Assembly: GCA_016871135.1 (NCBI GenBank)
Contig: VFZQ01000040.1
Coordinates: 1 to 14,954, forward strand
Origin: Acidobacteriota bacterium
Lineage (GTDB): Bacteria > Acidobacteriota > Terriglobia > Bryobacterales > Bryobacteraceae
Direction of reading: 5' to 3'
Length of the DNA: 14,954 bases
Part shown: piece after piece, positions 6,410-13,422 of the stretch
How positions within the stretch are numbered: position 1 is the first letter of the stretch
How the letters are laid out: each line of letters opens with the position of its first letter
Program-made: the position numbers and the translations under genes
Notes under the pieces: generated by a model
What the model saw: only the letters and a program-made list of their open reading frames with translations
The model's database searches: none
Told to the model about the DNA's origin: nothing

Positions 6410-7972
6410 CTTCGCCCGCGCGAACCGGGGATTTTTCCGCGAACCGTCGATCGTAATTTTCGAATACGTTCCGGCGCCGTCCTTGGAAAAAAACGGATCC
6501 ACCGGCTTCAGCGCCCATCGTTTCCAGCCGGTCTGCGTCTGCGAGACTCGCGCCTTCAACTTCACGTCGCCCTTGAATCCCAAGTGTTCGCTGTCGAGAT
6601 TGTAGTCCCCTTCGAGCGCCATGTCGGCGCCAGGAATCGCAAAGGTCAGAAAGTCGAAGTGAATCTGCTCGTTCGCCATTTGGAACCGGCCGCTGAGGTT
6701 CGACACGACTTGGTCGATCTCTTCGTTCTTCGGCTGCCCCTGCGCCTGCCGGCTCATCTGATCGATCTTGTCCTGAATGGCCGACTTCAAGAACTTTCCG
6801 TCCGCGATCGTGAACGTACCGTTCAGTTTCAACTTCTCGATCACCTTGCCCGTGAGCGGCGGCACCAAGACGCGCGCCTTCAAGTCGATCAACCCCGTCA
6901 TGAACGTCTGCTCGCCTCGCATCGCAAGGCGCAGTACGTCCTCCAAGTGTCCGCGCTTGATGACAACATCCAAGTCCGTCGTGCGGCGTGTGTCGCCGTC
7001 GTGTTTGAGAACTCCGCCGGTCACCACCATCGCCGTCTTGCCCAGCCGCGCGTGGACCGGCGTCAACTTCGTGTTTCCATTCGTGCCGTCGATTTCGGCA
7101 TCAAACCGTGCATGCAGCGGCAGCTTGTTTCCCGAGATCTTGAGCGCGAAGTCGGGTACCGTGGCTTCGCCCTTGGCGCGAAGTGCGTTCAGGCGGCCTT
7201 CGAACTTGCCCGTTGATCGCAGAGTGCCGCGAATCGCGGAGAATACCGAGAGATCGGCGTGTTCGAACAGGTAGTCGCCCGAGAGCGGCGTCTCGCCCGG
7301 TTCGTCCTTGTTCCACGGCCCGAAGCTGCCACTTGCCGTCACATCGCCTGGTGGCTTGGCGTTGCGAATGCTGGCTTCATATCGGAATGGCACGTTGATC
7401 CCGGCCTGCTGTAATTGGACTTTTTTCAACTCGAACTGTAGCGGCTGCTTCGTCTTGTCTTTGGGCAGAATCGTTAGCTTCGCGTCGGCGATCAGGACCT
7501 CCTCGATCACGACGTTTGACTTCGGCGCTCCCGTTATTTGCACCTGCCCCGCTTGCAGCGCGGGCCGCTCGCCCTTGGGCGGAATCACAATCTCGACGCC
7601 TTCCAGCACCACGCGCTTGACGTTCTTGTCGCGGTCGAACAGCTTACCGAGATCCAACTCAAAGCGCATCGATCTCATGCGCAGCAGCGGATCGGCGCCC
7701 TTGCGGACCGAGATGCCGCTGCCCGTAACGTTCGCCATCGTACCCACGCCCTTGGTCAGATACAGTTTGATCGGCGAGAATCCCGGGAGGTCGACGTTGA
7801 ACTCCTCCAACTCCACATCGGCGCCGTATCGATCGCGCATGTAACCCACCGCTTGCTCGCGAATGTACGGAGAGATTTTGTGGATGTAGTTCAACGCGAG
7901 ATAAAAAAGCACTCCGGCGCCGATGGCCGGAACCGCTACGATTCCTCCGATCCAGAGTAACTTCCGCTTCAT
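6407..7972 (-). CDS. AsmA-like membrane-anchored protein
   Basis: 521 residues. A single N-terminal hydrophobic helix (about 5-27, after MKRK) anchors a large periplasmic part rich in short beta-strands, with repeated patterns such as VVLEGVEIVIP, NVVIEEVLIADAKLTILP and LKLNGTFTIADGKF. This is the style of AsmA/TamB-type proteins, which form long lipid-carrying beta grooves between inner and outer membranes. The C-terminal region from about 370 (GLIDLKARV ... KLNGTFTIADGKF) resembles the AsmA C-terminal domain. Its ATG overlaps the stop of the GH10 gene by four bases (ATGA), so it is the last gene of a coupled trio. Role inferred from fold only; family assignment is moderately sure. Confidence 0.65.
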   Translation of the reverse strand: MKRKLLWIGGIVAVPAIGAGVLFYLALNYIHKISPYIREQAVGYMRDRYGADVELEEFNVDLPGFSPIKLYLTKGVGTMANVTGSGISVRKGADPLLRMRSMRFELDLGKLFDRDKNVKRVVLEGVEIVIPPKGERPALQAGQVQITGAPKSNVVIEEVLIADAKLTILPKDKTKQPLQFELKKVQLQQAGINVPFRYEASIRNAKPPGDVTASGSFGPWNKDEPGETPLSGDYLFEHADLSVFSAIRGTLRSTGKFEGRLNALRAKGEATVPDFALKISGNKLPLHARFDAEIDGTNGNTKLTPVHARLGKTAMVVTGGVLKHDGDTRRTTDLDVVIKRGHLEDVLRLAMRGEQTFMTGLIDLKARVLVPPLTGKVIEKLKLNGTFTIADGKFLKSAIQDKIDQMSRQAQGQPKNEEIDQVVSNLSGRFQMANEQIHFDFLTFAIPGADMALEGDYNLDSEHLGFKGDVKLKARVSQTQTGWKRWALKPVDPFFSKDGAGTYSKITIDGSRKNPRFARAK

Positions 7973-9678
7973 GGAGTGATATCGATTATGACGCCATCGG
8001 AGCCCAATTTCGCCGTCACCGTCTTTGATCGATCGCCTGCGCGGGCCGTTACCTCATATTCGCCATGAAACCCGCGAACGATCGCCGCGCCGTTCTTGTC
8101 CGATTTCAGGTCCGCGTTCGTCCACCACTGTTTGTAGACCATCTCGCGCCACACATCGAAGTTGGGCTTTGTCGACCAATCGCGGCGGAACATCGCACAG
8201 CGAGGCCTCCAGTGTCGGCCCTCCCAGAAGCCCCACATCAGGAACGCGTTCGCCGATGGGTGGCTGAAAAACGTGATCAGCAGATCGCGCGTGAATCGAG
8301 CCTGCAGCGCCTCGTCAGCGGTGTCGAAGTCGAACTCGGTGATTTCGATCGGCTTGTTGAAGACCGCGAAGCGATCGAGAATGCGGAGCATCTGCTCGGG
8401 CGGCGTGGGCCCGCTGAAATGCCCTTGCATGCCGATACCATCCACGGGCGTACCGAGCGAATCGAGATACGAAATAGCCTGATAGTAGTGATTGCGGTGC
8501 GCCAAGTTGCCCCCGCCTGCGGACAGGATGTTGTAGTCGTTGATATACAACTTCGCCGCCGGATCGCCCCTTTGCGCGAGACGGAACCACGCCGACATCT
8601 CCTCATCGCCAAGGATGCGTTGAAGGTCGCGATTCGTGTACGGCTCGTTTAACACGTCCCAATCTTCGAGTTCGCCCGCGGTCGCCCGCGTCACTTCCAA
8701 AATGTGATCGCGCACGCGCGCACGCAATGCCTCCGTGTTGTTTTCAAGCGCCCGCACGCTCGCCGGCAGGTATTGCCAGCCCGGCCACACGAGGTTATGT
8801 CCGCGAATCCGGGAGATTCCGTTCTGCTTCAGCCACCGTATCCCGTCGAGCGGCCTCTGGCGGTTCTGTTCCCACTGCGGCCACTTCAAGTCGTTTTCGA
8901 ACACAACCATGTTGAAGTTCGCCATCACAGCTTCGCGATAACGCTGACTATCGGCGCTCGTGCCGAGCAGTTGATCGGCGGCCACCGCAGTGCCCCAGCC
9001 AAACGCGTGCCGCTTCATGCGCACCTCGACCGCGGCGTCTTCGATCGGCTTGCCGTTCTCGTCGCTAACGTTCACCGTTAGATCGGCCTTGCGAAACTTG
9101 TCGATGCGTTCCATGGCGGCCTTGCGCCACTCGGCGTCGTCGTCCGCTCCTTCGTAGAACGGATCGACGCCAACGTCGGCGGGCGTCGCCTCCGTGCCGT
9201 AATTGGTCAGCGTGATGTTCGATACTTCGACGGTCTGCACCTGCTGGCCCATCCAGAAATCGACGAAGTAGTCGTTGCCCTGATACGTCTCCGCCATGCG
9301 AAATGCGATTTTGACGGCGCGCGATTGCGCGGTCGATAAAACCGGCTGTGCGTACGACTTCGTGAATGGCGAGACCGCCTGCTCGACGTTCAGGCGCGTC
9401 GAACACTCCTCGGGCGCAAGGCACCGGATGTTGAACGCCGCCACCACCAGATCGTTGCGCTGCGCCGGAACCGGAATGCGAGCGCGGATTCGCATGGCCC
9501 ACTCGGTCGACGCCGGCGCGTTTGGTGGAATGGAGATCGTCGTCAGGCGCCACGTGTCGCCGTCGCGCTCGGCACGGCCGGCGGTCTCGCCCGATGTCGG
9601 GCCGCTGTAGACGAAGACCGGCCGCAGATCGGTCTGCGCGAAGGCGGCGATTGCCGACAGTAAGAACAGAGATCGCAT
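7969..9678 (-). CDS. Secreted GH10 family endo-beta-1,4-xylanase
   Basis: 569 residues. The signal peptide MRSLFLLSAIAAFAQ is followed by a beta-rich module (about 18-165) resembling the carbohydrate-binding/accessory domains often found before GH10, then a linker domain with TVNVSDENGKPIEDAAVEV. The catalytic TIM barrel spans about 225-515. Family hallmarks: VVFENDLKWPQWE (259-270), RGHNLVWPGW (292-301), acid/base Glu345 in DVLNEPY, IGMQGHFSGP, and the nucleophile Glu448 in IEITEFDFD. A final small beta segment (about 520-569) follows. GH10 enzymes cut the beta-1,4-xylan backbone with retention of configuration, outside the cytoplasm. Its ATG overlaps the stop of the upstream lactamase (TAATG), and its own stop overlaps the AsmA-like start (ATGA). 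No xylan-uptake genes are adjacent. Confidence 0.92.
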   Translation of the reverse strand: MRSLFLLSAIAAFAQTDLRPVFVYSGPTSGETAGRAERDGDTWRLTTISIPPNAPASTEWAMRIRARIPVPAQRNDLVVAAFNIRCLAPEECSTRLNVEQAVSPFTKSYAQPVLSTAQSRAVKIAFRMAETYQGNDYFVDFWMGQQVQTVEVSNITLTNYGTEATPADVGVDPFYEGADDDAEWRKAAMERIDKFRKADLTVNVSDENGKPIEDAAVEVRMKRHAFGWGTAVAADQLLGTSADSQRYREAVMANFNMVVFENDLKWPQWEQNRQRPLDGIRWLKQNGISRIRGHNLVWPGWQYLPASVRALENNTEALRARVRDHILEVTRATAGELEDWDVLNEPYTNRDLQRILGDEEMSAWFRLAQRGDPAAKLYINDYNILSAGGGNLAHRNHYYQAISYLDSLGTPVDGIGMQGHFSGPTPPEQMLRILDRFAVFNKPIEITEFDFDTADEALQARFTRDLLITFFSHPSANAFLMWGFWEGRHWRPRCAMFRRDWSTKPNFDVWREMVYKQWWTNADLKSDKNGAAIVRGFHGEYEVTARAGDRSKTVTAKLGSDGVIIDITP

Positions 9679-10487
9679 TACGGATTGGCGCGCTTCTGCC
9701 GCTCGAATTCCTCGTTGAACGCTTTTTCCTTCTCGTCAACGTAGGCCTTGTAACCCGCCGGATCGATGAACGGATTCGGCCCTTTGCCGATCCTGGCGTA
9801 CTTGCCCTCGCCGTCATAGAACTGCGGATGCGCGCCGAGAAAGATGTCGCACTGCAGCGCACGCAATTTCCTAAAGCTGTTGCGATAGTCGTCGGCGATC
9901 GACGGATAACTCGCGTTCTTCCACAACAGATAACCGGGGTTGTAGCCGACGCTGCAAACAATCACGACGTCGTAACTCCTGCCGCCTTCGCTCGCCTTCA
10001 TCGACCATGTCGTGCAGCCGTTCGTATGCCCCGCCGTGAGATGCGCCTTCAAGGTCGTGCCGCCGAGTTTGACCTCGTCGCCGTCTTTCAGAACTTTGTC
10101 GATCGGATGCGGCTCGCCGAGTGCCATGCGCCGCAACAGCGGGACATCCTGCTCGAGCGCCATCACTTGTGCGCCGCCGGTGAGCCCCTTCAGCATCGCA
10201 TCGGCCTCCATGTGATCGCGGTGCGCATGGCTGCCGAGGATGATCTTGATATCCGAGATCTTGAAGCCGAGCTTTTCGATATTCGCGCGCAGTTGCGGCA
10301 CCGTGGTTTCGAAGTCGCTGTTGATCAAGATATGCCCGGCGCTCGTGGTGATCAGAAACGTCGACAACTCCGCGGTGCCGATCGAGTAGACGTTGCCGAT
10401 AACCTTGTGCGCGGGGAACGGCTTGTTCCATTCGCGTTGGGCGAAGAGCGAGGTGCTAACGGCGAGAAGGAGGATTGCTCGGGCCAT
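9678..10487 (-). CDS. Secreted metallo-beta-lactamase, subclass B3 type
   Basis: 269 residues with signal peptide MARAILLLAVSTSLFAQ. After it, WNKPFPAHKVIGNVYSIGT and LSTFLITTSAGHILINSD match the opening of B3 lactamases. The zinc ligands are complete: SHAHRDH (His87, His89, Asp91, His92), TAGHTNGCTTW (His154) and LGAHPQFYD (His220). B3 enzymes are periplasmic di-zinc hydrolases of beta-lactams, often including carbapenems; fold relatives with other substrates exist, so lactam activity is inferred. It is the first gene of the lactamase-GH10-AsmA-like run, its stop overlapping the next ATG as TAATG. A CATAAT box ends 6 bases before its ATG and there is no Shine-Dalgarno, so it may be leaderless. 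No regulator of AmpR or BlaI type is adjacent. Confidence 0.85.
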   Translation of the reverse strand: MARAILLLAVSTSLFAQREWNKPFPAHKVIGNVYSIGTAELSTFLITTSAGHILINSDFETTVPQLRANIEKLGFKISDIKIILGSHAHRDHMEADAMLKGLTGGAQVMALEQDVPLLRRMALGEPHPIDKVLKDGDEVKLGGTTLKAHLTAGHTNGCTTWSMKASEGGRSYDVVIVCSVGYNPGYLLWKNASYPSIADDYRNSFRKLRALQCDIFLGAHPQFYDGEGKYARIGKGPNPFIDPAGYKAYVDEKEKAFNEEFERQKRANP

Positions 10488-10493
10488 TGGTTG

Positions 10494-10499
10494 ATTATG
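10494..10499 (-). promoter_or_regulatory. -10-like box of the lactamase operon
   Basis: On the minus strand this reads CATAAT, ending 6 bases before the ATG at 10485-10487, exactly the arrangement before acpS. No -35 match was found upstream. It suggests a leaderless mRNA starting the three-gene run. Confidence 0.4.
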
Positions 10500-10500
10500 G

Positions 10501-10516
10501 CGCGGTTCCAGCCGCG
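10501..10516. repeat. Short inverted repeat upstream of the lactamase gene
   Basis: CGCGG (10501-10505) pairs with CCGCG (10512-10516) over a 6-base loop. With the neighbouring palindrome it fills most of the gap between the two minus-strand genes. No T-run follows. Confidence 0.35.
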
Positions 10517-10522
10517 AGGGCC

Positions 10523-10536
10523 AGCGCTCGAGCGCT
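10523..10536. repeat. 14-bp perfect palindrome at the end of the Ntn hydrolase gene
   Basis: AGCGCTCGAGCGCT is its own reverse complement and runs into the TAG stop (10535-10537) of the glycosylasparaginase-type gene. It could be a regulator site for the downstream lactamase gene or part of an mRNA-end structure. Confidence 0.5.
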
Positions 10537-11599
10537 ACTTCCGTTCGTACAGATACACGCAGTTCTCCAAGCGGCTATTCCCACTGCCATCGTTGACCGC
10601 AAACTGCCGCGATACAAAGCCGGTTCGCCGCAACTGCCCGTTCCACAGCGATCCGCCGGCGTAAGCGCCATCTTTCCGCAACGCGTAGAAGTTGATATCG
10701 AACTTCGTTAGCCGCGCCTTGTCGTCATTGAAGTTGCGCGAAATGCGTTTCAACACATCGAGCACCGCGTCCTTCGGCGACATGCCGTGCCGCATGTTTT
10801 CGACGATCGAATGCGCGCCGGCCACGCGAATGTTCTCCTCGCCGCGCCCGGTGGATCCCGCCGCGCCCACGTCCTGATCGACATACAGGCCCGCGCCGAT
10901 AATCGGCGAATCGCCCACGCGGCCAGGTATCTTCCACGCCAGCCCGCTGGTCGTCGTGCAGCCGCTCATCTCGCCTTTCGCGTTCAGCGCCAGACAGTTG
11001 ATCGTCCCCGTTGGCGGGTTCTTGGCGCGGTCCCACGCATACGCGAGCAACTCATCGGACGCCTCGGGAAACAGCCGGCGCAGCGCCATCGGGGCATCGA
11101 CGCCGTCGGTCCAATTCGGCAGGTGCGACTTCTTCCACGCCAACCACGCCAGCCGCGATTTCTCCGTTAGCAGATTCTCTTCCGCGAACCCCATCGACTT
11201 GGCGAACCGCAGCGCGCCCTCGCCCACCAGCATGATGTGGTCGGTCTCGGTCATCACCAGCTTCGCGACCTTCGACGGATTCTTGATGTTACGAATCGAC
11301 GCCACGCTACCGGCGCGGCGTGACGGGCCGTGCATCACCGAAGCGTCGAGTTCGACGACCCCCTCTTCGTTCGGCAGCCCGCCATAGCCCACCGAATCGT
11401 CATTCGGATCGTTCTCGTTCACATTGACGCCGGCGATGACGGCGTCGAGCGTGTCCTTGTTCGCGCGCATATGCGCCATCGCGATATTGCAACACGCAAT
11501 GCCGTTCGCGCTCGAGATCACGATGTTCTTCGCGCCGCCCGGCTGCGCCGCCGCGGGCATTGCCGCGGCTCCCGCGATCCAACTTCTCCGGCTCCACAT
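10535..11599 (-). CDS. Tat-exported Ntn hydrolase, glycosylasparaginase (N4-(beta-N-acetylglucosaminyl)-L-asparaginase) family
   Basis: 354 residues. The N-terminus MWSRRSWIAGAAAMPAAAQ has a twin-arginine pattern, indicating folded export to the periplasm. The family signature is strong: NENDPNDDSVGYGGLPNEEG (61-80), then the autocatalytic junction at Thr199 in PTGTINCLALN, where self-cleavage frees Thr as N-terminal nucleophile, followed by GRVGDSPIIGAGLYVDQDVG (226-245) and STGRGE (249-254). These fit glycosylasparaginase, which removes the glycan from Asn-linked GlcNAc, more closely than plant-type asparaginase; isoaspartyl or plain asparaginase activity remains possible. A near-perfect GGAGGT stands 8 bases before the ATG, unusual among its neighbours. 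It is divergent from the FxLYD-like gene (29 bases between). Confidence 0.88.
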   Translation of the reverse strand: MWSRRSWIAGAAAMPAAAQPGGAKNIVISSANGIACCNIAMAHMRANKDTLDAVIAGVNVNENDPNDDSVGYGGLPNEEGVVELDASVMHGPSRRAGSVASIRNIKNPSKVAKLVMTETDHIMLVGEGALRFAKSMGFAEENLLTEKSRLAWLAWKKSHLPNWTDGVDAPMALRRLFPEASDELLAYAWDRAKNPPTGTINCLALNAKGEMSGCTTTSGLAWKIPGRVGDSPIIGAGLYVDQDVGAAGSTGRGEENIRVAGAHSIVENMRHGMSPKDAVLDVLKRISRNFNDDKARLTKFDINFYALRKDGAYAGGSLWNGQLRRTGFVSRQFAVNDGSGNSRLENCVYLYERK

Positions 11600-11607
11600 A
11601 GCGAGGG

Positions 11608-11613
11608 ACCTCC
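11608..11613 (-). promoter_or_regulatory. Strong Shine-Dalgarno of the glycosylasparaginase-type gene
   Basis: On the minus strand this reads GGAGGT, 8 bases before the ATG at 11597-11599. It fixes the start and contrasts with the apparently leaderless genes around it. Confidence 0.65.
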
Positions 11614-11615
11614 GT

Positions 11616-11621
11616 TACACT
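11616..11621 (+). promoter_or_regulatory. -10-like box before the FxLYD-like gene
   Basis: TACACT (four of six) ends 7 bases before the ATG at 11629, with TCCACA 17 bases upstream as a partial -35. The same bases on the opposite strand give TGTAAC, so the two divergent promoters may overlap. Confidence 0.3.
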
Positions 11622-11628
11622 GTTGAGA

Positions 11629-12033
11629 ATGTCCACGGCTTTCCGGTTCGGCGCCGCGTTGGTGCTGATTGCAACATTGTTGTATCCGCAGGCGAAGAAA
11701 AGCAAGAAGCCCAAAGCGCCCGACGCGGTTCTCGAGAAGATCGAAGTCAAGCGCGAGGGCGAAATCATCCTTCTCGACGGCGTAATTCGCAACACATCTA
11801 TCAAGCCAATCCGAGGCATGGTGCTGCACTTTGAGTTCTTCGCGCCGAACAAGAAATCGCTGGCGGTCATGAACGGGCCGATCGAATCGGCCATCGTCGA
11901 ACCGGACGAGCAAGCCGAGTTCCGGCTGCAAGTCAAAGCCCCGACGACCGCCGTTTCGCTCGTCGTTGAAGCGCGTGACAGAGATCAAAAAGACCTGGTG
12001 ATCGACAAAAACGGGCCCTATCCGATCGAATAG
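11629..12033 (+). CDS. Small secreted protein with an FxLYD-like beta domain
   Basis: 134 residues. MSTAFRFGAALVLIATLLYPQA is a signal peptide or membrane anchor, followed by a Lys-rich stretch (KKSKKPK). The rest resembles the FxLYD/DUF3426-type beta-sandwich: ILLDGVIRNTSIKPIRGMVLHFEFFAPNKKSL, then VEPDEQAEFRLQV. Such domains are found in cell-envelope proteins without a known reaction. The ATG at 11629 is preferred over a TTG at 11623 because the -10-like TACACT ends 7 bases before it. It is followed after 24 bases by the cyclophilin-type gene on the same strand. Function unknown; the domain match is by pattern only. Confidence 0.65.
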   Translation: MSTAFRFGAALVLIATLLYPQAKKSKKPKAPDAVLEKIEVKREGEIILLDGVIRNTSIKPIRGMVLHFEFFAPNKKSLAVMNGPIESAIVEPDEQAEFRLQVKAPTTAVSLVVEARDRDQKDLVIDKNGPYPIE

Positions 12034-12039
12034 CGACGG

Positions 12040-12045
12040 TACAAT
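12040..12045 (+). promoter_or_regulatory. -10-like box before the cyclophilin-type gene
   Basis: TACAAT (five of six) in the 24-base gap ends 12 bases before the ATG at 12058, giving a leader of only a few bases. No Shine-Dalgarno is seen (GAAAACAACGTC precedes the ATG) and no -35 is obvious. Confidence 0.35.
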
Positions 12046-12057
12046 GAAAACAACGTC

Positions 12058-13422
12058 ATGAAGTCTCGCTACCTACTGGCCGCTCTAATGCTGCCATCTC
12101 TTTTGCAAGGCCAGTCGGCGAATCCGACGGTCCGCTTCAATACCGTGTTCGGCGATATCGATGTGGAACTGTTCGCCGACATCGCGCCGCGCACCGTTAC
12201 GAATTTCATGAACTATGTGCAGAAGGGCGCCTTCAACAATACCTTCATCCACAGGTCTGTTCCGGGTTTCGTCGTGCAAGGCGGCGGGTTCACGTTCCGC
12301 GGGGACAAATTCGAAGCGATCCCGGAAGACCCGCCGGTGGTCAATGAATTCAGGACCTCGAACACACGCGGCACTATCGCAATGGCCAAGCTCGGTTCCG
12401 GTCCGAACACAGCGACCAACCAGTGGTTCTTCAACTTGTCGAGTACGAACGCTTCGAACCTCGACTTTCAGAACGGCGGCTTCACGGTCTTCGGACGAAT
12501 CATCAATCCCGCTGGACTCGCCGCCATCGATCAAATGGCGCGCACGCCAACCTTCAATCTCGGCTCGCCGTTCGATCAGATCCCGCTTATCAACTTCCGC
12601 CAGGGTTCCAATGCCGTTGAGTCGAACTTCGTACTTATCCGCACAATTACGACCGTAGAGCTGCCACCACCGCCGACAGTCTCCGCGGCGGGAATTCTCA
12701 CGGCCGCCAACTTCGGCGGTTACAACGAAGGCACGCCCGGAACCTATCTGGAGATCTACGGTACGAACTTAAGCGGCGAAGCGAAAGACTGGAGCGGCCT
12801 GTTCGTCAATAACCGCGCGCCAACGCTGCTGAACGACACGACCGTGACGATCGCCAACGTGCCCGCGTTCATAAGCTACGCGAGCCCCGGTCAGGTCAAC
12901 GTGCAGATTCCGACCAGCGTCATAACCAGCGGCACGGTGCCGATTGTCGTGAGCTACAAAGGCCGGCCGAGCGCCGCCGTCAATTTCGCGCTGAAGCCGT
13001 CAAAGGGCGGATTGCTGGCGCCTCTATCGTTCAAAGTCGGTGACAAACAGTTCGTCGCTGCGCAACACAACGACAGCAAGAAGTTCGTGAGCAACGGCAC
13101 GATTGAAGGCACCGAGAACCTGCCCGCCGTCCCCGGCGAGATCCTGCTCTTCTACGGCATCGGATTCGGCGAAGTGCGCCCCAGCGCCATCGGCGGACAG
13201 ATCGCTTCCGGCACGCAATTGCTGGCCGCGCCCATCGAATTCAAGTTCGGCCCGGCTTCGGCCAAACCCGCCTTCGCGGGCCTGATTCCAGGGCTTGTCG
13301 GCTTGTATCAGTTCAATGTCGTCGTCCCCGACGACGCCCCCGCGGGCGACATCCCGCTCGAAGTGATCGTCGGCAACGACGCGATCGCCCAGCAGCTTTT
13401 CATCTCCGTTAAGGCGCGATAG
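12058..13422 (+). CDS. Secreted cyclophilin-type peptidyl-prolyl isomerase fused to a Solibacter-type C-terminal domain
   Basis: 454 residues. Signal peptide MKSRYLLAALMLPSLLQGQS. Residues ~24-198 are a cyclophilin: NTVFGDIDVELFADIAPRTV, then IHRSVPGFVVQGGGFT holding the catalytic Arg66 with Phe71 and Gln74, IAMAKLGSGPNTATNQWFF, and FTVFGRII. Cyclophilins speed cis-trans isomerisation of Xaa-Pro bonds. After a Pro-rich linker (ELPPPPTVS) residues ~210-453 form the domain common in Solibacter extracellular proteins (TIGR03437 style): ILTAANFGG, ISYASPGQVNVQIPT, PAVPGEILLFYGIGFG, and FAGLIPGLVGLYQFNVVVP. That domain's role is unknown; it usually sits at the C-terminus of secreted proteins, so it may tether them at the surface. 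The 3' end overlaps the convergent PQQ gene by 14 bases. Confidence 0.9.
   Translation: MKSRYLLAALMLPSLLQGQSANPTVRFNTVFGDIDVELFADIAPRTVTNFMNYVQKGAFNNTFIHRSVPGFVVQGGGFTFRGDKFEAIPEDPPVVNEFRTSNTRGTIAMAKLGSGPNTATNQWFFNLSSTNASNLDFQNGGFTVFGRIINPAGLAAIDQMARTPTFNLGSPFDQIPLINFRQGSNAVESNFVLIRTITTVELPPPPTVSAAGILTAANFGGYNEGTPGTYLEIYGTNLSGEAKDWSGLFVNNRAPTLLNDTTVTIANVPAFISYASPGQVNVQIPTSVITSGTVPIVVSYKGRPSAAVNFALKPSKGGLLAPLSFKVGDKQFVAAQHNDSKKFVSNGTIEGTENLPAVPGEILLFYGIGFGEVRPSAIGGQIASGTQLLAAPIEFKFGPASAKPAFAGLIPGLVGLYQFNVVVPDDAPAGDIPLEVIVGNDAIAQQLFISVKAR

Noticed and set aside
6584..7216. 210-codon plus-strand frame inside the AsmA-like gene
   Set aside because: It lies antisense to a continuous 521-residue protein with a membrane anchor and beta-repeat pattern; no motif of its own.
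9065..9961. 298-codon minus-strand frame overlapping the GH10 and lactamase genes in another frame
   Set aside because: The in-frame catalytic motifs of GH10 and B3 lactamase are in the other frames; this one is low-complexity Arg/Ser.
9522..10664. 380-codon plus-strand open frame across the GH10/lactamase junction
   Set aside because: It spans three minus-strand genes including the complete zinc-site lactamase and the gap after it; its translation has no domain and is Arg-rich.
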